From M3007 sp040080915 (GTDB lineage Bacteria > Bacteroidota > Bacteroidia > Chitinophagales > Saprospiraceae), in contig JBEBHD010000001.1 in the NCBI GenBank assembly GCA_040080915.1, forward strand, positions 1 to 64,000: 64,000 nt of DNA. The letters are read 5' to 3'. The notes below the pieces were generated by a model that worked only from the letters and a program-made list of their open reading frames with translations, made no database searches and had not been told where the DNA came from. Positions within the stretch are counted from its first letter, which is position 1; every line of letters starts with the position of its first letter. Both the position numbers and the translations under genes were made by a program. Positions 16,074 through 24,800 of this stretch are shown here, piece by piece.

Positions 16074-17285
16074 ATGCTGAACCTGATACTTTTCGATTCC
16101 GACGACCGAAACCACCTGCTGCCGCTTACGGCCACACGCCCTATGGGCGAACTGCGGGTCGGCATTCTTACGCTGCGCGAAAAGTGGGAACGCCGACTGA
16201 ACGCAACGGCATCCTACATCACGCAGGAGCATCTGCATGACAAATACCCTATCCGGGTGGAAAACGAAAACCTCGTCGTCAATGCCGGTGTCATACCCAC
16301 CGAGGCCCTTTGCCAGCGCATTCGGGAGATCGAGCTCAACCAAGCCCTGCTACTGAACGGCGAACTGATCGCCGCCCGCCTTGACGAGGCGCAGTTCGAA
16401 ACACTTATCGAAGACGAAGAGGTACACGAACTACAGGGCAGGGAAGCCGACGACAGTCTGGTGATCACCCGCATCCGCCGCCCATGGGATTTGTTCCTGC
16501 TCAACGGCCAGGCAATTCGCGACGATTTCGACCTGCTGACGAAAGACCGGTCATCACAACGCGTATCGCCGTCCAACCGGATCATCGGCTCTGCTGCAAA
16601 CGTATTTTTGGAGAGCGGTGCCAAAATGGAGTGCTGCACCCTGAACACGACCGATGGCCCGATCTACATCGGAAAAAACGCCGAGGTCATGGAAGGCAGC
16701 ATCCTGCGCGGCTCGGTAGCCGTGTGTGACGGAGCCACGGTAAAAATGGGTGCCCGCATCTACGGCCCCACCACCATTGGCCCGGCTTGCAAAGTGGGTG
16801 GTGAGGTGGCCCGTTCCGTACTTTTTGCCAACTCCAACAAGGCCCATGACGGGTTCCTCGGCGACGCAGTCGTGGGCGAATGGTGCAACCTCGGTGCCGA
16901 TACCAACAATTCCAACCTGAAAAACAACTACAGCGAGGTCAAACTCTGGGATTACGAAGAAGAGCGTTTTGCCAAGACAGGCCTGCAATTTTGCGGCCTC
17001 ATCATGGGTGACCACGCCAAATGCGGCATCAACACGATGTTCAACACGGGCACCGTCGTAGGCGTGTTCGCCAACGTGTTCGGAGCCGGATACCCCCGCA
17101 ATTTCGTGCCCGACTTCTCCTGGGGAAGCGCCGATGCAGGCTACCGCACGTACCGTTTCGACGAAGCCTGCGAAACCGCCCGCCTCGTCATGGCCCGCCG
17201 AAATCTGCCGTTCACCGATCTCGAAAAATCAATCCTCAACCACGTTTTTGACCAAACTGCCAAGTTCCGCACTTGGGAAAAATGA
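16074..17285 (+). CDS. GlmU family sugar nucleotidyltransferase/acyltransferase-like protein
   Basis: The protein has 403 aa. The N-terminal domain opens MLNLILFDSDDRNHLLPLTATRP with the conserved MGELRVGILTLREKWERRL. The C-terminal part is a left-handed beta-helix with hexapeptide-type repeats (GPIYIGKNAEVMEGSILRG, VKMGARIYGPTTIGP) and the N-acetylglucosamine-type motif CNLGADTNNSNLKNNYSEVK. This is the Bacteroidota GlmU-like family, thought to act on sugar-1-phosphates in UDP-GlcNAc or related nucleotide-sugar synthesis. Its N-terminus lacks a classical GxGTRM loop, so the uridylyltransferase activity is uncertain. The ATG lies directly against the MITE, which occupies what would otherwise be a very short leader. 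The next gene, purM, starts 6 nt after its stop, so the two are probably co-transcribed. Confidence 0.85.
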   Translation: MLNLILFDSDDRNHLLPLTATRPMGELRVGILTLREKWERRLNATASYITQEHLHDKYPIRVENENLVVNAGVIPTEALCQRIREIELNQALLLNGELIAARLDEAQFETLIEDEEVHELQGREADDSLVITRIRRPWDLFLLNGQAIRDDFDLLTKDRSSQRVSPSNRIIGSAANVFLESGAKMECCTLNTTDGPIYIGKNAEVMEGSILRGSVAVCDGATVKMGARIYGPTTIGPACKVGGEVARSVLFANSNKAHDGFLGDAVVGEWCNLGADTNNSNLKNNYSEVKLWDYEEERFAKTGLQFCGLIMGDHAKCGINTMFNTGTVVGVFANVFGAGYPRNFVPDFSWGSADAGYRTYRFDEACETARLVMARRNLPFTDLEKSILNHVFDQTAKFRTWEK

Positions 17286-17291
17286 AAAAAG

Positions 17292-18500
17292 ATGGCCCGA
17301 AAACCCGAACACGACACCATGGAAAATCGGTCAAAATACGATCAGCGCGGCGTATCTGCATCGAAAGATGAAGTACACGCGGCCATACGGCACTTGGACA
17401 AGGGCCTGTTCTCCAATGCATTTTGCAAAATATTGCCCGATATTGCCGCTGGCGACCCTGCGTTTTGCAACCTGCTGCACGCCGACACAGCGGGCACCAA
17501 AACCAGTTTGGCTTACTTGTATTGGCGCGAAACGGGCGACTTGTCCGTATGGGCCGGCGTGGCACAGGATGCCATCGTGATGAACCTCGACGATATGGCC
17601 TGCGCCGGCTGCACCGGCCCCATCCTGTTGTCGAGTACCATCGGACGGAACAAAAATCTGGTTCCGGGCGAGGTAATCGCGGCAGTAATCCGCGGCACCT
17701 CCGATTTTGTGGACACTATGCGGCGCTTCGGCGTGGACCTGCACTTGGCTGGTGGCGAAACCGCCGACGTGGGCGACATCGTGCGCACAATAGATGTGGG
17801 GGTTACGGCCTTTGCGCGTATGCGGCGCAGCGCGGTTTTGGAAGCTGATATCCGCCCCGGCGACGTAGTGGTGGGGCTGGCATCGGCCGGGCAAGCCAAC
17901 TATGAAACCGAGTACAACGGCGGCATGGGCAGCAATGGCCTGACCGCCGCCCGGCACGATGTTTTCTCCAATGAATACGCAACACGCTACCCCGAAAGTT
18001 TTGACCCGAACGTGCCCGCCGACCTGGTGTACACCGGAAAAAATCGGCTGACCGATCCCGTCGTGGCGGACGGGCGGCTAACCACCGTCGGCAAACTGAT
18101 CCTCTCGCCCACGCGGACATACCTGCCCGTGCTGCAGGCAATTCTGGCCAAACACCGGGAACATGTACACGGCTTGATCCACTGCACCGGAGGCGGCCAA
18201 ACCAAGGTGCTCAAGTTTTTGAAGGGCGGACATGTGGTCAAGGACAACCTGCACAACTTACCTCCGCTTTTTCGCCTGATTCAGGAAAGCAGCGGTACCG
18301 CCTGGCGCGAAATGTACCAGGTGTTCAACATGGGCCACCGCATGGAAATTTACCTGCCGAAAGAGCACGCGGAATCAACCATTCAGATCGCCGCCGGTTT
18401 TGGTATCGAGGCCCGCGTTGTGGGGCGGGTGGAATCTCACCCGTCCGCCAAGGTGACCGTGGCGAGCGCCCAAGGAATATTTGAATACGTTGAAAATTAG
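17292..18500 (+). CDS. purM: AIR synthase (phosphoribosylformylglycinamidine cyclo-ligase)
   Basis: The 402-aa protein resembles PurM of Bacteroidota, which is longer than the E. coli enzyme. It closes the imidazole ring of FGAM to aminoimidazole ribonucleotide, using ATP, in purine synthesis. Visible landmarks are YDQRGVSASKDEVHAAIRHL at the N-terminus, HADTAGTKTSLAYLYWRE, the nucleotide-binding DAIVMNLDDMACAG, the glycine-rich LAGGETADVGDIVRTIDVG and the C-terminal CTGGGQTKVLKFL and YQVFNMGHRMEIY. ATG 17319 (MENRSKYDQRGVS) is an alternative start that matches most homologues as I remember them; ATG 17292 adds nine residues. The gene follows the GlmU-like gene by 6 nt. Confidence 0.92.
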   Translation: MARKPEHDTMENRSKYDQRGVSASKDEVHAAIRHLDKGLFSNAFCKILPDIAAGDPAFCNLLHADTAGTKTSLAYLYWRETGDLSVWAGVAQDAIVMNLDDMACAGCTGPILLSSTIGRNKNLVPGEVIAAVIRGTSDFVDTMRRFGVDLHLAGGETADVGDIVRTIDVGVTAFARMRRSAVLEADIRPGDVVVGLASAGQANYETEYNGGMGSNGLTAARHDVFSNEYATRYPESFDPNVPADLVYTGKNRLTDPVVADGRLTTVGKLILSPTRTYLPVLQAILAKHREHVHGLIHCTGGGQTKVLKFLKGGHVVKDNLHNLPPLFRLIQESSGTAWREMYQVFNMGHRMEIYLPKEHAESTIQIAAGFGIEARVVGRVESHPSAKVTVASAQGIFEYVEN

Positions 18501-18585
18501 CAAAATACGCGGTTGCCCGGCGCAATCGAATCCAGCAAAACTTGTTAACTCCGAACCTCCCTTTTTTCCAGCAAACAAACACGAC

Positions 18586-19461
18586 ATGAGAATACTAAAC
18601 TTGCTTTTCATTGCCTTGCTGCCCAGCCTCGTGTTGGTCTCCTGCGACGAGAATTTTACCAAAAAAATCGCGGCCTTGGAGCAACAGGTGGCCGCCAGCA
18701 GCGACCCTGCTCTGGCCGACTCACTCGCCCGCACCTACCTCGCTGCCGTGACCGCCAACCCGAACAACCACGCCGACAACCTGCGCTATCTGACCAAGGC
18801 CGCCGAGATCAAATTTTCCCAAAAAGACGTGCTCGGTGCCGCTCGCTTGGTGAACGGCGCTCTCAAAACCCATGGTGAGGGGCAAGACCTGGCGGAACCC
18901 GTGGGCTTGCTCGCCCGCGTTTGGCGCATGTACCAGCACAAGGCAACACCCGACCTGTCCAGTAACCCCGACGACATAGACCAGACCAAACTCAACTTGG
19001 AGCGCAACCTGTTTTGGATTGACTCGGCCCTGATCCGCCTTGAAAGCGGCATGGGCGGTGCCGCCGCCCCCGACAAAACCAAGGCAGCGCTGTTTTTGCA
19101 ACTTTCCGAAGGCTATGCCACGCTGGTGCAGACCGTGGATCCGAACAAGTTCGTGGAACTGAACCTGAAAGCGGCCGGCCTCGCCAAAACGGTGGGCGAA
19201 CCGAACACGGCTCTGCGTTTTTACTACAACGTAGCCGACAAAACGCCTACACACGCCAAGGCTCCGACCGCACTGTTTATGATGGGCTTTATCTACGAAA
19301 ACGACTTACGGGACATCGCTTCGGCCAAAAGCACCTACGAGGATTTTCTGAAGCGCTATCCCAACGACCCCGACTACGTGGACGATGCGCAAAATGCCCT
19401 GCGGTACCTCGGCATGTCGCCGGAGGAGATCATCAAGCAGTTTGAAAAAAATCCACAGTAG
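18586..19461 (+). CDS. TPR-containing lipoprotein
   Basis: The protein has 291 aa. ATG 18586 is preferred over the open frame upstream because it opens a lipoprotein signal (MRILNLLFIALLPSLVLVSC) with Cys20 as the lipidation site. The mature part is helical and includes tetratricopeptide-like units (KAAEIKFSQKDVLGAARLVNGAL, NTALRFYYNVADKTPTHAKAPTALFMMGFIYENDL, SAKSTYEDFLKRYPNDPDYVDDAQNALRYLG). The last resembles the YbgF/BamD-type repeats that scaffold envelope complexes. The C-terminus GMSPEEIIKQFEKNP is shared by Bacteroidota homologues, whose function is not established. It is probably a periplasm-facing lipoprotein and is followed after 7 nt by the GluQ-like gene. Confidence 0.85.
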   Translation: MRILNLLFIALLPSLVLVSCDENFTKKIAALEQQVAASSDPALADSLARTYLAAVTANPNNHADNLRYLTKAAEIKFSQKDVLGAARLVNGALKTHGEGQDLAEPVGLLARVWRMYQHKATPDLSSNPDDIDQTKLNLERNLFWIDSALIRLESGMGGAAAPDKTKAALFLQLSEGYATLVQTVDPNKFVELNLKAAGLAKTVGEPNTALRFYYNVADKTPTHAKAPTALFMMGFIYENDLRDIASAKSTYEDFLKRYPNDPDYVDDAQNALRYLGMSPEEIIKQFEKNPQ

Positions 19462-19468
19462 CCCCGGT

Positions 19469-20347
19469 ATGGGCACTCCTTTCGCCACGGCGTTCCATGA
19501 ATTTGTCCGCACGGTGGGGCCGACAAGCCGATTGCGCCTGGCCCCTACCCCATCGGGCTATTTGCACCTCGGCAACGCTTACAACTTCATACTCAACTGG
19601 GTCGCCGCCCGGCACACGCCCGGTGCCCGTATCCTGCTGCGCGTGGACGACCTTGATGCCGAACGCAAGCGCCCGGAGTACGTGCAGGACGTATTCGATA
19701 CGCTCGAATGGTTGGGTTTGGACTGGGACGACGGCCCTCATTCGGCTGCGGATTTCGAGGCCAACTGGTCGCAGCACTACCGGTTGCCGCTGTACGAGCG
19801 GGCGTTGGAGCAGTTGCGCCACGGCGGCCACTTGTTTGCCTGCGGCAAATCCCGCCGTGATTTGGCACCATTCGGCGGCGATTACCCCTTGCATTTTCGG
19901 GAACAAACCTGCTCACTGAACGACCCCGACGTGGCTTGGCGCATCAAAACGCCCGTGCCCCGGCCTCCAGGCCTGCCGCCCGATTTTGTGGTACGCCGCC
20001 GCGACGGCATTCCCGCCTATCAGGTGGCGAGCGTGGCCGATGACCTGCATTTGGGCATCACCCACGTGGTTCGAGGTGCCGACCTGGCCGACTCGACAGC
20101 CGCGCAGCGGTATTTGGCCGGGTGTATGGGCCAGCCGGAATTTGCCAATATTCGGTTCTTGCATCACCCGCTTTTGCTTAACGATTCTGGCGAAAAATTG
20201 TCCAAGTCTGCCGGAGCAGCGGCGCTTAAAACACATCGGGACACAGGGCTTACACCGGCAGCGGTATACCGCGGGTTGGCGAGGTGGTTGGGCCTGGAAC
20301 CGGTGGCAGAAACCTCAAATGGCTTGTTGGAAATCATTGGAAGGTAA
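19469..20347 (+). CDS. gluQ: Glutamyl-Q tRNA(Asp) synthetase-like protein
   Basis: The 292-aa protein consists of the class I catalytic domain of glutamyl-tRNA synthetase without the anticodon-binding domain, the size expected for GluQ, which attaches glutamate to queuosine of tRNA(Asp). The HIGH-type signature is LAPTPSGYLHLGNAYNF and the KMSKS-type motif is GEKLSKSAG; DDLDAERKRPEYVQDVFDTL and FVVRRRDGIPAYQVASVADD are diagnostic of the family. The zinc-binding CxC..Y..C pattern of the E. coli enzyme is only partly present (CGK and a later single Cys). I start at ATG 19469, 7 nt after the lipoprotein stop; the open frame extends upstream inside that gene. Confidence 0.87.
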   Translation: MGTPFATAFHEFVRTVGPTSRLRLAPTPSGYLHLGNAYNFILNWVAARHTPGARILLRVDDLDAERKRPEYVQDVFDTLEWLGLDWDDGPHSAADFEANWSQHYRLPLYERALEQLRHGGHLFACGKSRRDLAPFGGDYPLHFREQTCSLNDPDVAWRIKTPVPRPPGLPPDFVVRRRDGIPAYQVASVADDLHLGITHVVRGADLADSTAAQRYLAGCMGQPEFANIRFLHHPLLLNDSGEKLSKSAGAAALKTHRDTGLTPAAVYRGLARWLGLEPVAETSNGLLEIIGR

Positions 20348-20440
20348 CTGGTTGAATTTTCGCAGTTTTGCGCGTTTTTTTCCCGTACGCTACAGCACCG
20401 TTCCTAAGCGGGCAAACTGTACTAATCAACCCGTACTCGA

Positions 20441-21844
20441 ATGTACCAACCAATCCAGCAGACTGATGCCCTGGCCAAACGCCAGACAAACATCCTGGGT
20501 AACAAGTCTGCCGTGCATAAAATCGGCCCTGTGGTTCGTATCGCCCTGTTTGCAGTGGCAACAGGCGTATTGGTGGCAGGCGTATATTTCCCTAAGACAA
20601 TCGGGTTGTCGCTGTTTGTCGCTGGTTTTTTCAACTACCTGATCCTCATTGCTTTTCGGCTGAGCAACAACGTGGGTCAACTGACAGAGTCGGCCCCAAA
20701 ACAAGCCCTGGCCGATCCGTTGTACTGGCCGTCATTCACCATCATCGTTCCGTTGAAGAACGAGGGGGAAGTGGTGCATGGCACGTTGCAGGCCATTGCC
20801 GACCTGGACTACCCGGACGTGCTGAAACAGGTGATCGTGGTGGTGGAAGAAACCGATACCATGACCCTTTCGGCGTTGAGTGATGCCGACCTGCCATCCA
20901 ATTTTGAACGCCTGCTGATCCCCGAAAAGCTACCCTTCACCAAAGGGCGTGCCCTGTTGCACGCACTTCGGTCGGCGCGGGGGGAGTACGTCACCGTGTA
21001 CGATGCCGAAAGCCGGCCTGAGCCCTTTCAGTTGCGCCAAGCGGCTCAAGCACTGGCGGTACCCGGCGGCCCTTGGTGTTTGCAGGCCAGCATCCGAATT
21101 TCAAATCAGAGTGTCAACTGGATCACCCGCAATTTCGCCGGTGAATACTATGAGTGGTACGAACGCCACCTGCGCGAATTGTCCGATCAGGACATGCCGT
21201 TTGGGTTAGGCGGCAACTCGTTTTTCATTTCCCGTGCTCTGCTGGAAGAGGCCGGTGCCTGGGACCCCTACAACGTGACCGAAGATGCCGACCTCGCCGT
21301 GCGGCTGATTGAAAAGAATGTTCGCCTGCGCCTGTTAGACAGTGTGACCACCGAAACCTGCCCGGAGCGCATGGCAGACTGGACCAATCAGCGCACGCGC
21401 TGGAACAAGGGTTTGTTCGTCACCCAGTTGGTACACCTGCCGCGGTCGGTCGCCATCCGGCAGTTTGGCCATGTTGGTTGGATAAATTTTTGGTTGCCCA
21501 TGACGTGCGCGGGCTTAGTAACTTTTTTTAATACTTTTGTGCCCGTGTTTTTGATGTTCGGCGGGTTCCCGTTTCAGTGGCTGTTTGTGTTGAGCGGCAG
21601 TTTGTGGACATTGTTTTTCGTCAACCTCGTGAGCTCCACATTGATAAACAAACTGACCTACAAACGCTTGGGCATTCGGGTGGGCGCGACAAGAGCATTT
21701 TTGGACGTGCTGGCCTACCTCGTTTTGCACTTGGGGGCTGGCTACAAAGCCTACGCGGAGTATTTTTGGTCGCCCTTACACTGGCACAAAACCGCACACA
21801 AAGAATCCCAAAAGCCCGAAAAAACTGTCTTGAACATTCATTGA
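20441..21844 (+). CDS. Membrane-bound family 2 glycosyltransferase
   Basis: The 467-aa processive-type GT2 enzyme has two N-terminal helices (about residues 30-70), a cytosolic GT-A domain and three or four C-terminal helices. The catalytic pattern is D,D,D,Q(Q/R)xRW-like: IIVPLKNEGEVV near residue 105, the nucleotide-sugar motif VTVYDAESRPEP, the acceptor-side TEDADLAVRL, and QRTRWNKG. Such enzymes polymerise and export polysaccharide using a UDP-sugar, as in cellulose, PNAG or hyaluronan synthesis; the sugar cannot be read here. The large HYR exoprotein starts 20 nt after its stop, so the two may be co-transcribed and the glycan could be tied to the surface protein, which is an inference. 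A flippase gene lies at 14579. Confidence 0.87.
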   Translation: MYQPIQQTDALAKRQTNILGNKSAVHKIGPVVRIALFAVATGVLVAGVYFPKTIGLSLFVAGFFNYLILIAFRLSNNVGQLTESAPKQALADPLYWPSFTIIVPLKNEGEVVHGTLQAIADLDYPDVLKQVIVVVEETDTMTLSALSDADLPSNFERLLIPEKLPFTKGRALLHALRSARGEYVTVYDAESRPEPFQLRQAAQALAVPGGPWCLQASIRISNQSVNWITRNFAGEYYEWYERHLRELSDQDMPFGLGGNSFFISRALLEEAGAWDPYNVTEDADLAVRLIEKNVRLRLLDSVTTETCPERMADWTNQRTRWNKGLFVTQLVHLPRSVAIRQFGHVGWINFWLPMTCAGLVTFFNTFVPVFLMFGGFPFQWLFVLSGSLWTLFFVNLVSSTLINKLTYKRLGIRVGATRAFLDVLAYLVLHLGAGYKAYAEYFWSPLHWHKTAHKESQKPEKTVLNIH

Positions 21845-21864
21845 TTTTAATAGCATTGTCTCTC

Positions 21865-24800
21865 ATGAAAGTCTGTATCCGTACATTACTGCTCGCTGGC
21901 CTGTTTCTGCTTGGCATTTTTCCCCTCAATATCGCTAACGCCGCACCGGCAGGATGCCCTTCCGGCAACCCTGAGACCACCGTTGTTCCCCCCATTCTGA
22001 TAACCTACACCTGGACCGGCACCGTGAGCACCGACTGGCACGACCCCTTCAACTGGTCGCCCATGGGTACGCCCCTGTCCGGGAGCCTTGCGGGCGACGA
22101 CGTGGTGATCCCCGTCGTGGTCAGTGGGAACTACCCCGTTGTCATGGCCTCTGCCCGCGCACGCTCCATCAGCATCGCCTCCGGTGCTTCGCTGACGGTA
22201 AACGTGGGCGGCACCCTGAACGTAATCGCCAGCACCACCGACGGCGTGACCAACGCGGGCACACTGACCAACAACGGCACCATGCGAGTGGACTCGTCCG
22301 CCAACGACGGCATCGTGAACCAGCTCAACGCCCTGATCTCCAACTCGGGCAGTCTGCTCATCATTGAAGGCGCGGGCAACCGCCTGGAAAACTACAGCAC
22401 GGTGACCAACACCGGCGGCACGTTCACCGTGGACGGCGGCCTCGGCATCGGCCTGATCAACCACCCCGGCGCCACGATCACCAACTCCGGCGGCACCTTC
22501 CGGGTGCAATACGGCACCAACCAGCGTGTGGACAACTACGGCACCATTACCAACTCGGCCACTTTTACCATTGATGGCGCTTCTGCCGGGACGGGCCTGA
22601 TCAATAGGGCCAACGCCAGCATCGCCAACAATGCCGGAACATTTAAGGTGCAATTCGGCACCGACAGGCGCGTGGACAACTACGGCACCATCAGCAACTC
22701 GGCCACCTTTACCATTGACGGCGCTTCTACTGGCGAAGGTTTGATCAACCGGGCCAACGCCAGTATCACCAATAACGGCGGCACGTTCACCGTGTCTGGT
22801 GGAACTGCTACACTCGTGGACAACTACAGCACCATCACCAATGCGGCTACCTTTAGAATCAATGGCTCTGGCGGCGGGCCGCTCCTGATTAACAGAACAG
22901 GTGCCAAGGCACTGAACAACACCGGGACTTTTTCCGTGGGGGCAGGCACCACTACCTTAGTGGAAAACGATGGCAGGATCGAAAACAACGGCACCTTTTC
23001 CATCGAGAACACCGGTGGAAGTGAAACCTTGGTGAACCGCGACTCGGTGATCAACAAAGCAGGCGCGACGTTCAATGTGCAATTCTCTACCGGGCGCATC
23101 TTGAAAAACTCGAAATACGTAGGTAACTCCGGTACGATGAACCTCCAAAACGCAATATCTTCCGGCTTCCCCGAGCTCGTTATAAACGACCAAGATGCCG
23201 TCATTTTCAACGACAATGGCGCTGTGCTGTACATGGGCAATACCGGTGCTAATCAGCAGATATTCAGCAACCACGGAACATTTCAAAACAACGGAAAGGC
23301 ATCCTTAATTGCGTGCAGAAGCAAGGCCCTCTACAACTCGGGCACCGGGGTGGTGGACGTACAGGATTCGTTAGGAATAAATAGCATTGGTGGCCAGGCC
23401 GTCACGAACGAGAATTCGTTCACACTCGGCGCGAACGGCAAATTAAGCATCGGAAACAACATTGGCGGCGGCGGGATCAAAAACAGTGCCTTGTTTGTGA
23501 GCAACATCGGTTGCCGGCTGTCCACCGGTACCATGACCGGTAGCGCCATCACCAACGATGCCGGTGCTGTGTTCACCAACAATTGTGCGACCACTATTTT
23601 ACAAGCTAATCCAGACAGGATCGCAAACAACGGACACTACACCCACCTGAACGGCAGTATGACCCTGACCGGTTTTGGCATGAACAGGTTTATGGGCAAT
23701 AACGGATACGCCGAGATGAACATACCTTTTTATATTGACGTAGTCGTAGCCAACTATTTTTACAACTCCGATACCCTGATTCTCGGCGACCAATGCATTT
23801 TCCCGCATCGAACGGGCATCAATCGGGTATTCGAAAACACGGCAGGTGCCTACCTGTACTCCGATGCTGAATTCAGTTTCCAAAGCATGAATAATTTCCT
23901 GGACAACAAAGGCAAAGCCATTCTCGGGCCGAGTTCAACGTATTTGGGCCGCAATTTGTCTATCACGAATGTGATCGCCAACACCGATTCGCTTTTTCTG
24001 CAAGGAACGATCGAGATAAGCCGCTTTTATGGATATGGCATCCAAAACACCGGGTACACCGAAAATTCCGGCTCCTTTTTCAGCAACTATACCGGCAATG
24101 GCATTTTGAACGACGGCGGCACATTCGTTAACTCCGGTTCGCTGCGCCTGGACTCCATAAGCAACAGTGGCCTGCTGCTGCAAGGGGCGCAAACGTTTAC
24201 CAACACCTCCAGCGGGACGATCTCCACGTCGGTCGTTATGTCCAACAGCATCAAGAACGAAGCCGGTTCGTTCCTTAACGAAGGCGAAATCGAACTCGGC
24301 GTTCGGGACAGCATGGGGAATACGGGTATTTATAACCAGGCCCAGTTTACCAATAAAAACCTGATCACCATCGGTGGCGACGGCGATGTGATTGGCCAGA
24401 ACGGCATTCAAAATGCTGGCGGCGGCAACCTCCTCAATCGAGGCACCATCAATATCGGAACCGGCACAGCCGTATTTCTCGGCGATGGCATTCACAACCA
24501 AGAGACCTTCACCAACGACTACTGCGCCGAAATCAACCTGAACGACAACCTGAATAACTCCGGCACCTTCGACAACAACGGCGTGCTGAACATCAACACC
24601 AACCAGGTGCATACGAACTCGGGCACCTTCACCAACCGCGGCACCGTCAACTTCCTGCAGCCGGGCAGCATCCCCGGACTGATCAACGACCCCTTTGTGC
24701 TGACCTGCCCCGACGACCAGACCATCTGCCAGTACGCATCTGCGCTCGACCTAAGCACACTGAGCGCCAACCCAAGCGGCGGCACGTACAGCGGCACCAC

